Of a stretch of 64,000 nt of DNA, positions 1-9,808 are shown piece after piece. The position numbers and the translations under genes are program-made. The number at the start of each line of letters is the position of its first letter. Within the stretch, counting starts at the first letter, position 1. The notes beneath the pieces are model-generated. The model was given only the letters and a program-made list of their open reading frames with translations. It was not told where the DNA came from and did no database searches. This DNA is from Vibrio penaeicida (GTDB lineage Bacteria > Pseudomonadota > Gammaproteobacteria > Enterobacterales > Vibrionaceae): NCBI RefSeq assembly GCF_030689305.1, contig NZ_JAUYVM010000004.1:124001-188000 (forward strand), written 5' to 3'.

Positions 1-770
1 TAGTGAGTGGAACTGACTCGCTCATGAATGTCTTGCGCAAGGAAGTAAATGTTGAGAAACCGGTCGCTCGGGCCGTCTATATGTCCACGCTTAGAACGAG
101 ACAGTAATGTTGCTTTACACTGGTTCAGAGAAGTGACCGTTGCGGCGTTTAAGCTGGCTTCACGAATTCGGTGTGGTTGAGGTGCCAAATTGGTCACAGG
201 GTGGAATAGCTCACTTTTGGCGTCCAAATAATTGGCCAGTTCTTCAAATACATTGCCTAAGCTCTGTTGCACGGGCTGCATTGGCCAAAATATTTGCCAA
301 ATCATGGAAATAAAGTAATACCAAGCCGAACCCGCTAAAAGCATAACGGGTTGAAACCATATATTGGGGCTTTCGTGAGCGCCTAGCATGGTATATATCG
401 CGATCAATAGCGAACCGAAGGCAATACTGGCGTAGCGAGGACCTATCGCTCCTAGCATGATAAAAGCAAAGGTTGACGCGAATAATCCAATGGCGAAAAA
501 AATGGGGAGATCAAACAGAAGCTCAATGGAAAACGCTGCGATGGCAAAACAGACAAAGGTGAGAATAAGCGCACGCATTCTTCCCCAAAAGCTGTCGTCC
601 GTTTCTGCGAGAGCAGCGGCAATTATGCCTAAGATTAGTGGGACAATGGCCGTATTTTGTTCGTAAAACCAGCAAGGGATAACAACCCCAATAAGGGCAA
701 TAGTGATGCGAATGCTGTAATTAATGGTTTTGTTAGACCAGTAGTGGCGAAAAATAGTCAATAGAGGCAC
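1..770 (-). CDS. yccS: YccS/FUSC-family inner-membrane protein, 5' part only
   Basis: Read on the minus strand, the frame starts at a GTG (768-770) and stays open to the window edge, giving the first 256 residues or so. The start is rich in hydrophobic stretches in the pattern of E. coli YccS/YhfK: motifs such as IVPLILGIIAAALAETDD and GPRYASIAFGSLLIAIYTML recall the YccS transmembrane block. A more polar cytoplasmic segment begins near residue 175. The family (FUSC/aromatic acid exporter-like) comprises multi-pass inner-membrane proteins whose transport role is little tested. The C-terminal half lies outside the window. Family assignment is from remembered motifs; the exact start codon is uncertain. 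Confidence 0.8.
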   Translation of the reverse strand, partial: MPLLTIFRHYWSNKTINYSIRITIALIGVVIPCWFYEQNTAIVPLILGIIAAALAETDDSFWGRMRALILTFVCFAIAAFSIELLFDLPIFFAIGLFASTFAFIMLGAIGPRYASIAFGSLLIAIYTMLGAHESPNIWFQPVMLLAGSAWYYFISMIWQIFWPMQPVQQSLGNVFEELANYLDAKSELFHPVTNLAPQPHRIREASLNAATVTSLNQCKATLLSRSKRGHIDGPSDRFLNIYFLAQDIHERVSSTH

Positions 771-967
771 AGTTTATAATTTCTTGTTTTGTCAAAGGGA
801 ACACGCAGTAGTGTAACTAACGACATTATCAAGGATATGACCTAGCACCAAGAAAAAGTGTGTATGCTGAATTAATAGCCGATGAGCTGAGACTTAGCGT
901 TGTTCTACAACCCGGTGTGATTTAAGATTCCCCATAGACGAAATAATACCGAATCAGGGTTCACTCA

Positions 968-3034
968 ATGCAACTAGCGGCATCACGATCTGCCAAATTT
1001 TTAATTCAGACGGAATACAATGAAGTCAGTGTCGAAGACGACAAACTGGTTTTGAACTCCGCGCAAAGTGAAGAGCATATTCCCTTTTCGGTATGGGATG
1101 GCTCTATTACATTGAAGCGTGGTTTAGTCTGGGGCAGTTTAGTTTTTCATGCTCATGAAAAAAACAGCACTCAACAAGCTTGGTTGGTGCAAGGCTTACC
1201 TTGGGCGGACTGCAACGCCTTTATTCAATACGCTCAGAAAGAATATTCTGATTGGCATTATCACCAATGCCAGAGCCTAAACGAAAAACTGCCCGCATGG
1301 CGCGAAGCGCTTACCCTAATTAGAAATCAACCTTCTTACCTACAAACCTCCCAACTTCAAAGCTGGACGGACAGCGTCGTCAACGATTTCTCTTTGTTAA
1401 ATATGAGTTTAGAAGAAGCGGAGCAACGAATGCCCAAAGCGATGGTTGAGGTATCAGACTGGTTAGGTAATGGGGCTGAGAATCAGAAATCACGTAATTT
1501 AGACTGGCTAGAGAAAGAACGTGAATATTGGCAAGTCTTGTTTGCACAGTGCGAATCGAGCCCGCTTAACCTTTCTCAACAACAAGCTGTTTTGATGAAC
1601 AATGACCACAACCTGATACTGGCAGGAGCGGGAACGGGTAAAACAAGTGTCCTCACGGCTCGTGTATCTTATTTACTTCAAAGCCATCAAGCCAAACCAG
1701 AAGAATTGCTAATGGTGGCGTTTGGGCGTGATGCGGTAGACGAAATGCGTCAGCGCTTAGAAAGCAAGTTAGGAAGTGATGGGCATGCCATAACGGTAAA
1801 AACATTTCATCAGTTAGGGTTAGAAATCATTCGTCATGTTGAAAATGAGTCGATAGAAATTACGCCACTGGCAACCAACGACAGCATGAAGCAAGCGTGG
1901 TGTGTTCAATGGTTAAAACAACATTGGGCAACGCAGAATCAATTTAAACGCTGGCAAAAACATCTTTCTCAATGGCCGATAGCCTATTTAAAAGGGGATG
2001 AAGAGCTAGGATCCCAGTCTGAGAACCCTAAACTCATTGCGTGGTTACAAAAACAGCTAGAACAGTTGTGTGCAATGAACATGGGTAAAAAGCAAATACA
2101 GCAGCGTATTATCGACCATGAAGACTATTCCCGTTTAAACAGTGAATTGCAGCTTGTTTGGCCAAGTTATCAAGCGTGGAGCCAAATGCTGAAAGACAAC
2201 AACCAGATCGATTTTCACACCATGATCACTAAGGCAACTAAATACGTTGCGAGTGGCAAGTATCGACCTCAGTGGCGCTATGTCATGGTCGATGAATATC
2301 AAGATATTTCACCTGCTCGACTTGAATTGTTGGAGGCGATTTGCCACCAGCCAAAAACGAAGCAGCAGGCTTCTCTATACGCTGTAGGAGACGATTGGCA
2401 GGCGATTTATCGGTTTGCTGGTGCTGATGTGAGCCTAACAACGGACTTCGATTCTCGATTCCCTGGTGCTTCTATCCATTACTTGGATACCACATACCGC
2501 TTTAACAATATGCTTGGGGAAGTCGCTAATAAGTTCATACAACAAAACCCATCTCAATTGCATAAAAATGTGACAAGCCACAAGATGGTGAAACAAAAAT
2601 CTATTACTTTGTTGCATATGTCTATACTTGAGAAATCCCTTCTGGAACTAGACAAAAAACAGACCTCAAAAAAAGAGGTATTACTGCTAGGACGTAACCA
2701 TTACCACTGTCCAGAGCAATTAAAAGATTGGCAAAAATCTTGCTCTAACTTGGACATAAAGTTTATGACATGCCATGCAAGTAAAGGTCAGGAAGCGGAT
2801 TTTGTCTTTATTTTGAGTGTTGATGAAGGTCAGTTCCCTGCGATGGAACGACAACACCATCTCGATAGTGCACTTATTCAAACCCAAGATACTTATGCCC
2901 ATGCTGAGGAGCGTCGTTTGTTTTACGTTGCTTTGACTCGGGCAAAATCTAAAGCGTGGGTAATGTACGGTGCTCAACCTTCTGTATTTGTAGAAGAATT
3001 GAGAGGAGGAGGTTACCCCGTTATCAAAAAATAA
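968..3034 (+). CDS. helD: DNA helicase IV (UvrD/Rep superfamily 1)
   Basis: This is a 688-residue superfamily 1 3'-5' DNA helicase. The N-terminal ~190 residues form the region specific to helicase IV. Walker A is AGAGTGKTS near residue 218, the DEXQ-type Walker B is VMVDEYQDIS near 440, GDDWQAIYRFAGA (motif III area) follows near 477, and motifs V and VI are TCHASKGQEADFV and RRLFYVALTRAK near the C terminus. Length matches the family (about 680). It probably acts in DNA repair and recombination in the cytoplasm. The ATG follows an AGGG about nine bases upstream. The next gene starts 17 bp after the stop and may be cotranscribed. Confidence 0.93.
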   Translation: MQLAASRSAKFLIQTEYNEVSVEDDKLVLNSAQSEEHIPFSVWDGSITLKRGLVWGSLVFHAHEKNSTQQAWLVQGLPWADCNAFIQYAQKEYSDWHYHQCQSLNEKLPAWREALTLIRNQPSYLQTSQLQSWTDSVVNDFSLLNMSLEEAEQRMPKAMVEVSDWLGNGAENQKSRNLDWLEKEREYWQVLFAQCESSPLNLSQQQAVLMNNDHNLILAGAGTGKTSVLTARVSYLLQSHQAKPEELLMVAFGRDAVDEMRQRLESKLGSDGHAITVKTFHQLGLEIIRHVENESIEITPLATNDSMKQAWCVQWLKQHWATQNQFKRWQKHLSQWPIAYLKGDEELGSQSENPKLIAWLQKQLEQLCAMNMGKKQIQQRIIDHEDYSRLNSELQLVWPSYQAWSQMLKDNNQIDFHTMITKATKYVASGKYRPQWRYVMVDEYQDISPARLELLEAICHQPKTKQQASLYAVGDDWQAIYRFAGADVSLTTDFDSRFPGASIHYLDTTYRFNNMLGEVANKFIQQNPSQLHKNVTSHKMVKQKSITLLHMSILEKSLLELDKKQTSKKEVLLLGRNHYHCPEQLKDWQKSCSNLDIKFMTCHASKGQEADFVFILSVDEGQFPAMERQHHLDSALIQTQDTYAHAEERRLFYVALTRAKSKAWVMYGAQPSVFVEELRGGGYPVIKK

Positions 3035-3050
3035 CTAGGCTAGGATAACC

Positions 3051-3650
3051 ATGAATATCGGGATTTTTATCTATGAATACGCAGAACCCATCGACTTTAC
3101 TGGTCCTTACGAAGTGTTTGCGACGGCTAATAAATTCGCAGCAAACTTCGACGCGCAGTTCCTCCCTTATCTGATCAGTGAATCCGGCGATACCATTACC
3201 GCAAGGCATGGCTATCAAGTGGTTCCACATCGCTCCATCCATAACCATCCAGAATTAGATGTACTGATTGTTTCAGGAGGTGTGTACTCTCATGAAATGA
3301 AAAACAGTCGAGTGATCCGCTGGCTTCAGGAGCAATCAACGAAAGTCAAAATTGTTTCTTCGGTGTGTAATGGCGTATTTTTACTTGCTCAAGCGAAATT
3401 GCTTATCGACAGGCGTGTAACGGTTCATAAACAGCATTTAGATGATCTCGCACAGCAATTTCCAGATGTGAAACTTGTTAAAGACGTTCGTTGGGTAGAG
3501 GATGGAGAAATCATCACTTCTGCAGGAATGACAGCAGGGATAGACATGAGTTTACAACTTGTATCTCGACTTTCAAAAATGGAGCTTGCCTTAAAAACTG
3601 CAGATCAGCTCGACTTTAATTGGAGAAGCAAACATGTCGTCGCCTATTGA
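3051..3650 (+). CDS. DJ-1/PfpI family protein
   Basis: A 199-residue class I glutamine-amidotransferase-like protein of the DJ-1/PfpI superfamily. The nucleophile-elbow cysteine is in SSVCNGVFLLA near residue 106. An upstream acidic residue (IDFTGPYEVF, around residue 17) is typical of the isonitrile-hydratase/AraC-associated branch, so cyclohexyl-isocyanide hydratase-like activity is possible. There is no AraC HTH domain, so this is not a GATase-type regulator. An AGGAT ribosome-binding site precedes the ATG. The last 17 bases overlap the following VOC gene, so the two are translated as a unit. The substrate is not known. Confidence 0.85.
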   Translation: MNIGIFIYEYAEPIDFTGPYEVFATANKFAANFDAQFLPYLISESGDTITARHGYQVVPHRSIHNHPELDVLIVSGGVYSHEMKNSRVIRWLQEQSTKVKIVSSVCNGVFLLAQAKLLIDRRVTVHKQHLDDLAQQFPDVKLVKDVRWVEDGEIITSAGMTAGIDMSLQLVSRLSKMELALKTADQLDFNWRSKHVVAY

Positions 3651-3999
3651 CTTTGAACATCATTCAATCAATTACATAGAATTTGCTGCGAACAATCTAA
3701 AAGAAACCAAGTTGTTTTTTGAGCAAGCGTTTCAGTGGGTGTTTACAGATTATGGGGAAGAGTACACCGCTTTTACCGCTAAGGGTTTAATGGGCGGATT
3801 CTTTCAGTCGAATGTTGTAAGCGCAACAAACACTGGGGCGCCGCTTCTTGTTTTGTTCAGCACTGATCTTGAAAGTTCTTTCGAGGTCGTTAAATCCCAA
3901 GGCGTAGAAATAACACGACCTATTTTTGAGTTCCCTGGCGGGCGTCGATTTCAATTTAAGGAACCCAGTGGTAATGAATTAGCTATATGGGGTGAATAG
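3634..3999 (+). CDS. VOC (glyoxalase/bleomycin-resistance fold) protein
   Basis: A 121-residue single-domain vicinal-oxygen-chelate protein. HHSINYIEFAANNLKETKLFF at the start and RRFQFKEPSGNELAIWGE at the end are the usual beta-alpha-beta-beta-beta repeat signatures. A candidate metal-binding His (in INYIEF context, residues 8-16) and a C-terminal Glu are visible. Similar short VOC proteins are often annotated as lactoylglutathione-lyase-like enzymes, but the substrate cannot be told. Its start lies inside the DJ-1 gene, behind a GGAGAAGC ribosome-binding site, so the pair is translationally coupled. Both may act on reactive carbonyls, which is inference. Confidence 0.85.
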   Translation: MSSPIDFEHHSINYIEFAANNLKETKLFFEQAFQWVFTDYGEEYTAFTAKGLMGGFFQSNVVSATNTGAPLLVLFSTDLESSFEVVKSQGVEITRPIFEFPGGRRFQFKEPSGNELAIWGE

Positions 4000-4197
4000 C
4001 AAAAAATCTGACACCCTATGATATGCATTAAATTTATTATCTATGAGACATTCGGCTGTGATTTACTAGTACGAACAATGCGCAAGCACAGTTTGTCTTG
4101 CAAAATCACAGCCTTTTCTTTATATGCGGCTCAAATGCACTGAGTATAATTGCTTGCGAAAGATGAAAGGCGTTAAGAATCTCGAAAGGAATTGAGT

Positions 4198-4800
4198 ATG
4201 AAAAAGTCAGCCCGACTACTATTAATGATATCAACCTTATTCTCTTTACCCATTCTATGGCTATCACCAGCGCATTCGGCGCACCATCACTACCTGTTAG
4301 ATTCTAATGTTTCATCGGTAAACTTTGCGACCATCAAGAAGCAGTACATCGTTGAGCCTGCTGAATTCACGGAAATTGATGGCAGAATCGAAGCGAGTGG
4401 CGAGTTCACCTTAGAGATCGAATTGGCATCTGTAGACACTATTGTTCCTATTCGTAACCAGAGGTTGAGTGAGCTTTTTTTCGATGCGGGTAAACATCCC
4501 AAAGCAACATTGAAAGGTAAGGTTGACCTCACGGAAGTATCAAGCCTTGCTGAACCTACCATCAAGAATATTGAAGCTACGTTAAATTTCTACGGAATGG
4601 ATAAGAAAGTGACGTTGTCTCTTTTGGTGTTCAACACGCCTCGGTATATTGTCGTTAGCTCGGTCAAGCCTGTTATTGTTAGTGCAGCAAGCTTTGGCGT
4701 ACCAGAAGCAAACTTAACAGCGCTGTCTGAAACCGTAGGAGCGATTGCTATTTCACCTACTGTTTCAGTTAACGCTTCACTGGTATTTAAAAGGAAATAA
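4198..4800 (+). CDS. YceI-family periplasmic lipid-binding-like protein
   Basis: A 200-residue protein with a cleavable signal peptide: MKKSAR, a hydrophobic core and a likely cut after PAHSA. The mature part has the YceI lipocalin-like barrel pattern, seen in HHYLLDSNVSSVNF, SVDTIVPIRNQRLSELFFD and GKHPKATLKG. YceI proteins bind polyisoprenoids in the periplasm and some respond to base or osmotic stress. The ATG at 4198 is preferred over the upstream TTG at 4192 because the AAAGGAA site lies seven bases upstream of it. A strong hairpin terminator follows. Confidence 0.85.
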   Translation: MKKSARLLLMISTLFSLPILWLSPAHSAHHHYLLDSNVSSVNFATIKKQYIVEPAEFTEIDGRIEASGEFTLEIELASVDTIVPIRNQRLSELFFDAGKHPKATLKGKVDLTEVSSLAEPTIKNIEATLNFYGMDKKVTLSLLVFNTPRYIVVSSVKPVIVSAASFGVPEANLTALSETVGAIAISPTVSVNASLVFKRK

Positions 4801-4836
4801 TACCTTCCCCAGATATCGGATATATCTTTTTCAAGT

Positions 4837-4869
4837 AAAAACGCCGAATGACGATCATTCGGCGTTTTT
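4837..4869. terminator. Bidirectional rho-independent terminator
   Basis: A 14-bp perfect stem (AAAAACGCCGAATG paired with CATTCGGCGTTTTT) around a five-base loop, with A and T tracts on the two sides, lies between the YceI gene on the plus strand and mgsA on the minus strand. It can end transcription from both sides. Confidence 0.9.
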
Positions 4870-4959
4870 ACTATGTTTACCGGCTAGCTTGCAGCTGGAT
4901 ATGAGCGCACTAACTTGTGCTGTTATCCCAACCTGATTTATTCTGTCATCGAGGCTGAG

Positions 4960-5427
4960 TTAGGTTCGTTTTGCTAGATACGCATCGTAGTCGGGGATTT
5001 CTATATCCACTTCTTCATTGAGTAAAGTGGAGGCAAATAGAAAGTTAGCTGTCGCTCGGTTGGTTGCCACAGGAATATTCCAAACACTCGCAATGCGCAG
5101 AAGCGCCTTTACATCAGGATCATGTGGTACGGCATTGAGTGGGTCCCAAAAGAATACCATTAGGTCAATTTTCCCTTCTGATATTAACGCACCCAATTGT
5201 TGGTCCCCGCCCATTGGTCCGCTTATCAAACTTTTAATGGCCAAGCCTGTTTCTTTACTGAGCATGTGACCTGTGGTCCCGGTAGCATAAAGAAAGTGCC
5301 CTTGAAGCTTTTCTTTGTTCTCTGTTACCCAGCGCAGCAATTCTGGTTTGTGATTATCATGCGCAACCAGAGCAATATTTTTATGAGCGGGCATTTTTCT
5401 TATTGTTTTTTGCATTCTTAACTCCAT
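4960..5427 (-). CDS. mgsA: Methylglyoxal synthase
   Basis: A 155-residue enzyme that converts dihydroxyacetone phosphate to methylglyoxal and phosphate, a bypass of lower glycolysis under sugar-phosphate stress. Motifs ALVAHDNHK near the N terminus, [21 protein letters not shown] (with the catalytic Asp) and [20 protein letters not shown] match the E. coli enzyme closely, and length agrees (about 152). The start MELRMQ aligns with the E. coli N terminus. It is a cytoplasmic homohexamer in known cases. It shares a terminator region with the convergent YceI gene. Confidence 0.95.
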   Translation of the reverse strand: MELRMQKTIRKMPAHKNIALVAHDNHKPELLRWVTENKEKLQGHFLYATGTTGHMLSKETGLAIKSLISGPMGGDQQLGALISEGKIDLMVFFWDPLNAVPHDPDVKALLRIASVWNIPVATNRATANFLFASTLLNEEVDIEIPDYDAYLAKRT

Positions 5428-5514
5428 GAATGATTCGCTTCGCTATTGTGCCAACGTTTTATGACAAAACACAACAAACGGTAAGCAATTCTGCAAACTA
5501 GCGCGAGCATGCCT

Positions 5515-6546
5515 CTAATTGGCATCAGGAGTTGGTGACCACATATAGACAGGACGATATTCAGCAGGTGATAACGAATCTAAAACGATTTGTTTTGGTA
5601 CATCCCCTGCGGTAAGTGCCTCGATTTTAGGGGTGTATACTGAATCGTAGGGCTCATCTCGAAGAAAACGCGTTGCCTGCGTGATCGATGTTTTTCCTTG
5701 TAGAACCATCTTATCAGTAGGGGCGAATTCGACTCTATCTCGTCTTAAGCCGCGATAAATTCCGTGGCTCAAATAAGTCGCAACCAACTTAACGTCTTTA
5801 CGTTCGGCAATGCGAACCTCACTGATTGCTGCTTCTATCGCTACAGCACTGCCAACGATGTATTCAACGTTATTCTCTTCTAAAACATGCTGCACTAGGT
5901 TACGCTGTAACTCTTTGTCGTTGTCTTCCCACATCGATACAGCAACCTCGACATCGCTTTCTTTAATTGCATCAAGAAAACCTTGCTCAACGGGCTTTGT
6001 TCCACCTCTTTGCTTAGGACCAGGCAGCCAAGCAATGCGAACTTTCCCGCTGCCTTTAGGGTGTAAACCTTTTAAGTATTGACCGGTCTCGTAACCCATG
6101 TTGTACCAATCCACACCAACGTATCCATATACTGCGTTTTTTGTTTCAGCATTCGTTTTGAGTTGGTTTACGGTTTGAAATACAGGAATACCTTGAGCCA
6201 GGAGGTTAAGATTGTTTTGGTATGCACTTGGTGAGACAGTGCCCAATATGATCGCTTGAGCGCCCCAAGAGCGGCACTCTTGAATTTGCTGTGTTTGGCG
6301 CGCGATATTAGGGTAGCCGCCAGACTCCAACACCTTCAATTCGACTTGCTGTTTCTTCGCTTCTTCAACCATGCCATAGTTAACGGAAAGCCAATACGAA
6401 TCTTTCAGGTGAGGGTAAATTGCGCAGATTTTTTCCATAGCCAAAACTGGAAAAGCAGATAAGATCAAACTTCCAGAAACTAAGATAGAGTAGTGTATAG
6501 CGCGTATAGGCACTGACGATGAAAAATGTGTGAGTGTTTTTAGCAT
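5515..6546 (-). CDS. torT: TMAO-system periplasmic sensor protein TorT
   Basis: A 343-residue periplasmic-binding-protein-like sensor with an N-terminal signal peptide (hydrophobic stretch ILVSGSLILSAFPVLA). CAIYPHLKDSYWLSVNYGMV after the signal and VGVDWYNMGYETGQYLKG in the middle match TorT, which binds trimethylamine N-oxide and associates with the periplasmic part of TorS. It is divergent from torS with 118 bp between starts, the expected partnership. No torR or TMAO-reductase gene lies beside it in this window, so the regulated genes must be elsewhere. Confidence 0.9.
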   Translation of the reverse strand: MLKTLTHFSSSVPIRAIHYSILVSGSLILSAFPVLAMEKICAIYPHLKDSYWLSVNYGMVEEAKKQQVELKVLESGGYPNIARQTQQIQECRSWGAQAIILGTVSPSAYQNNLNLLAQGIPVFQTVNQLKTNAETKNAVYGYVGVDWYNMGYETGQYLKGLHPKGSGKVRIAWLPGPKQRGGTKPVEQGFLDAIKESDVEVAVSMWEDNDKELQRNLVQHVLEENNVEYIVGSAVAIEAAISEVRIAERKDVKLVATYLSHGIYRGLRRDRVEFAPTDKMVLQGKTSITQATRFLRDEPYDSVYTPKIEALTAGDVPKQIVLDSLSPAEYRPVYMWSPTPDAN

Positions 6547-6664
6547 GATGGTTAGTATCTACTGGGTAATCACGGCAAAATATAACTGAATACCGCATCT
6601 TGCGGTAGCTTGAATATAAACACAATGTTTACTGTTGAATTCTATTTTTTCACTTGAGGCAACT

Positions 6665-9649
6665 ATGTTGTTATCCCCCTCGAGTATAGGCAGTAAGCTT
6701 CTATACTCCTTTATCGCGATCGCATCTCTGATGGTTATGGCATCTGTCATTGGAATTGCTGGCTTTTCACTCGTCGCAAAAACGGAGCGGCAGGTAACCA
6801 ATGATGCGATCCCAGCCATGTTAGAAGCGCGTCAGGTGTCGGAATTGAGCTCGCGTATCGTTTATTCCGCACAGCTGCTCTCTAATTCCGAGAATTCAGA
6901 GGAAGTGAAGCGGTATGGTCAAATGTTGTTCTCTGAACTCAATCAACTCCTTTCACATATCAAGCTACTTGGCTCAGATTCTTTCGATAATACCTTGCTT
7001 GACCGCTTAGAGTTTAACGTTCAAAGCATCATAGATAATCTCGCGGAACTGGGGCTTTCCGTTGAAAAACGGCTAAAGCTTACCCGAGAGATTGGTCATT
7101 CAGTGGAATTAATGCGTTTGAAAGCCGATGAACTTGAAGGTTTAGCTCGTACACAGGTATTGAATTCTAGCACTGTAGCTGTTGCCAATGTTGCCCATGT
7201 TTATGACCTACTAGAAAACAACGATTCCGAATTGGCTTATAAGGCGTTGGACACCTTAGTTGAAGTGGATATGGATCTGACGGAAAGGCTACACGAGCTT
7301 CATTTGCTGGCTTATCGATTACTCACCCAGATTGAAGAAGTAAAAAGTGTCACGGTATTCCCACGTATCCAAGAGTTGAAAACCCAGTTCGATTCAAACC
7401 TTACTATCATGGAACGCCGAGTTCGGTCGGTAGAAGATCCAACTCGCTCCGTGAAAATGAGCGCTCTGATTGATGACTTACAAGCCAGTAATCAGATCTT
7501 TGAGCTGCTTATGCAAAGGCACCAAAATGAAGAATTAGCAAACGGTTTGAACGCCAAGACTCATGAGCTATTTGCTCAATTAAACAATATTGTTAACCAA
7601 TTGGTGGACTCTTCTAATAAGAGTTCTTCGATTGCGATTGCCAATGTATCTCAAACTCTCAATATGGCGCAATGGACACTGATTTTGCTCTCGATTTTAG
7701 GGCTTTTCATCGTGGGAATCATTATTTGGAAAGTGGTTTATCAATCTGTGGTTGTACGTTTGAACCAGTACTCTTCCGCTTTATTTTCTGTTGCTGAAGG
7801 ACGCCTCGATATCGACATGAAAGTACACGGGCAGGATGAGTTGGCAGATATGGGGCGGGCAATATTGGTTACTCGTGATACCGCTCAAACGCTAAAAGTT
7901 GTTGCAGAGGCTGAAGCGCAAGCCAAACAGGAATTGGAGCGACATAAAGAGCATCTTGAAGAAATCGTTGACCATCGCACTGTAGAACTAAAGAACACCA
8001 ACCAAAAACTTAACCTTGAAGTCCTTAATCATGCCAAGGCGAGAAATGAAGCTGAGCGAGCGAATCGTGCGAAATCGGCGTTTCTTGCCACCATCAGCCA
8101 TGAAATAAGAACCCCTTTGAACGGTGTACTTGGCACGGCCAATCTTCTTAAAGAAACACCACTGACCGATGAACAGCATCAATATACAGACATCATTGAT
8201 CGAAGTGGTACGAGTTTGTTAAACATCATTAATGATGTGTTGGATTACTCAAAAATTGAAGCTGGGCATTTAAAAGTGGTGCCAAGAAATTTTGACTTGG
8301 TCAGTTTGGTTGGTGATGTCACTCAAATGCTATCGAGCCGAGCAATGGAAAAAGGGCTGCAAGTCTACCAAGAAGTACAAACGGACATCGGACGTTATTT
8401 TATCGGCGATTCGATAAGGATATGCCAAGTTTTGACCAATTTAGTGGGGAATGCCGTTAAGTTTACCCAAGAAGGTGAAATCGATATTTACGTTGGTCGA
8501 GACAAACAGTACCCGGAACAGATCTATTTTGAAATCTCCGATACTGGTATCGGGATTGAACAATCATCGCGAGATACTTTATTCGATGCGTTCACCCAAG
8601 CGTCTGGAGGGGAAAATCAGGTAGGTGGAACGGGATTAGGCTTAGCCATTAGCAAGAAACTGGTAGAAGCCATGGGTGGGGAAATTGGCCTGCATTCTGA
8701 ACTGGACGAAGGTAGCCGGTTTTGGTTTCGTCTGCCCCTTGAAGTTGGCAGTGAAGAATGCGAAGTTAAAGAGGCATCTATTTCTTTGAATACCAGACAA
8801 GCTAAGGTGCTATTGGTTGAAGATAATCCAGTTAACTGTGTGGTTGCAGAAGGATTTTTGCAACACCTAGGGCACAACGTTGTTACCGTGATGACTGGCT
8901 TGGAAGCAGAGCAAAGAATACAGCTTGAAGCTTTTGATATTGTTATGTTGGATATCAATTTACCAGATTGTAATGGCGTCGATTTACTAGGCCGGCTTAG
9001 AAATATTGAACGGGAAAAGTCTGTGGGTATCGGTGGTGAACTGACACCAATGATAGCGGTGTCTGCGCATGTGTTTGATGAAGAAGTGACAGAATACCTA
9101 GCGGCCGGTTTTGATGCCTTTATCCCCAAACCAATAGAAAGAGAATTGCTCGCCATTACGTTAGCCAAAATGCTCGACGGCGAAGAATCTTCCGACAGTC
9201 TGCCAAAGTCTAATATGACCCTTTCTATTGATGCTGAGGAGAGCCTTAACAAACAAGATGAAGGTATAGCCGTTAGCAGTCAAGATGGCGTTATAGATGA
9301 GACATGCGAAGATATCCCAGACTTGATTGATGAAAATGTATTGAAGCAAGATGTCAAAGTACTAGGAAAGCAAAAAGTGCAGGAGTTCATCACTGTATTT
9401 GAGCATTCATCTTCCACAGAGTGGGCGAATATTCTAAATGCTGTACAAGAACGCGAACAAGAAAAAGTAGCGTCTATCGCTCACAAGTTAAAAGGTTCCG
9501 CTTCCAGTATGGGGCTCGTAGCACTGCGAAAAGAACTCGAACAAATTGAAATATCCAATCAACCGATTGAGCGCTTTGAAGCCACGCGTGGCGAACTGGA
9601 GTCGATACTTTCGAAGTCATTGGCAGCATTGAAAGCTCTAGATCTGTAG
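6665..9649 (+). CDS. torS: Hybrid sensor histidine kinase TorS
   Basis: A 994-residue tripartite sensor kinase. The N-terminal membrane helix is followed by a long helical periplasmic domain (about 45-335) that receives TorT, a second helix near 340-360, HAMP, and a coiled-coil linker. HisKA carries the phosphoacceptor in TISHEIRTPLNGVLG near 479; HATPase has N and G boxes (LVGNAVKFT, DTGIGI, GGTGLGLAISKKLV). The receiver has Asp in DIVMLDINLP near 760 and the HPt has His in IAHKLKGSASSMG near 939. The phosphorelay normally runs to TorR. The ATG at 6665 is chosen over an upstream start because TTGAGGC lies just before it. Confidence 0.93.
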   Translation: MLLSPSSIGSKLLYSFIAIASLMVMASVIGIAGFSLVAKTERQVTNDAIPAMLEARQVSELSSRIVYSAQLLSNSENSEEVKRYGQMLFSELNQLLSHIKLLGSDSFDNTLLDRLEFNVQSIIDNLAELGLSVEKRLKLTREIGHSVELMRLKADELEGLARTQVLNSSTVAVANVAHVYDLLENNDSELAYKALDTLVEVDMDLTERLHELHLLAYRLLTQIEEVKSVTVFPRIQELKTQFDSNLTIMERRVRSVEDPTRSVKMSALIDDLQASNQIFELLMQRHQNEELANGLNAKTHELFAQLNNIVNQLVDSSNKSSSIAIANVSQTLNMAQWTLILLSILGLFIVGIIIWKVVYQSVVVRLNQYSSALFSVAEGRLDIDMKVHGQDELADMGRAILVTRDTAQTLKVVAEAEAQAKQELERHKEHLEEIVDHRTVELKNTNQKLNLEVLNHAKARNEAERANRAKSAFLATISHEIRTPLNGVLGTANLLKETPLTDEQHQYTDIIDRSGTSLLNIINDVLDYSKIEAGHLKVVPRNFDLVSLVGDVTQMLSSRAMEKGLQVYQEVQTDIGRYFIGDSIRICQVLTNLVGNAVKFTQEGEIDIYVGRDKQYPEQIYFEISDTGIGIEQSSRDTLFDAFTQASGGENQVGGTGLGLAISKKLVEAMGGEIGLHSELDEGSRFWFRLPLEVGSEECEVKEASISLNTRQAKVLLVEDNPVNCVVAEGFLQHLGHNVVTVMTGLEAEQRIQLEAFDIVMLDINLPDCNGVDLLGRLRNIEREKSVGIGGELTPMIAVSAHVFDEEVTEYLAAGFDAFIPKPIERELLAITLAKMLDGEESSDSLPKSNMTLSIDAEESLNKQDEGIAVSSQDGVIDETCEDIPDLIDENVLKQDVKVLGKQKVQEFITVFEHSSSTEWANILNAVQEREQEKVASIAHKLKGSASSMGLVALRKELEQIEISNQPIERFEATRGELESILSKSLAALKALDL

Positions 9650-9714
9650 GTATAGGGCTTTTAAAAGAAACAAGGGAAGCAAAAGAAATACAGGAAGTAA
9701 ATGAGATACAAATT

Positions 9715-9746
9715 AAAAACCCCGGAGCTTGCTAATCGGGGTTTTG
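9715..9746 (+). terminator. torS terminator
   Basis: A nine-bp stem (AAAACCCCG with CGGGGTTTT) with a 12-base loop lies 66 bases after the torS stop and ends in TTTT. It probably ends torS transcription, and possibly that of the small minus-strand gene from the other side. Confidence 0.8.
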
Positions 9747-9808
9747 ATAAATGGCTATTATCGCCATTCGATTGAATCGTTTGGATAATGCGTATAGGTT
9801 AACTAACC

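Noticed and set aside
457..666. 69-codon plus-strand ORF
   Set aside because: It is antisense to the recognised YccS frame, which spans 1-770 on the minus strand.
8617..9252. 211-codon minus-strand ORF
   Set aside because: It lies entirely inside torS, whose receiver and linker are clear; the opposite frame is a Ser-rich shadow.
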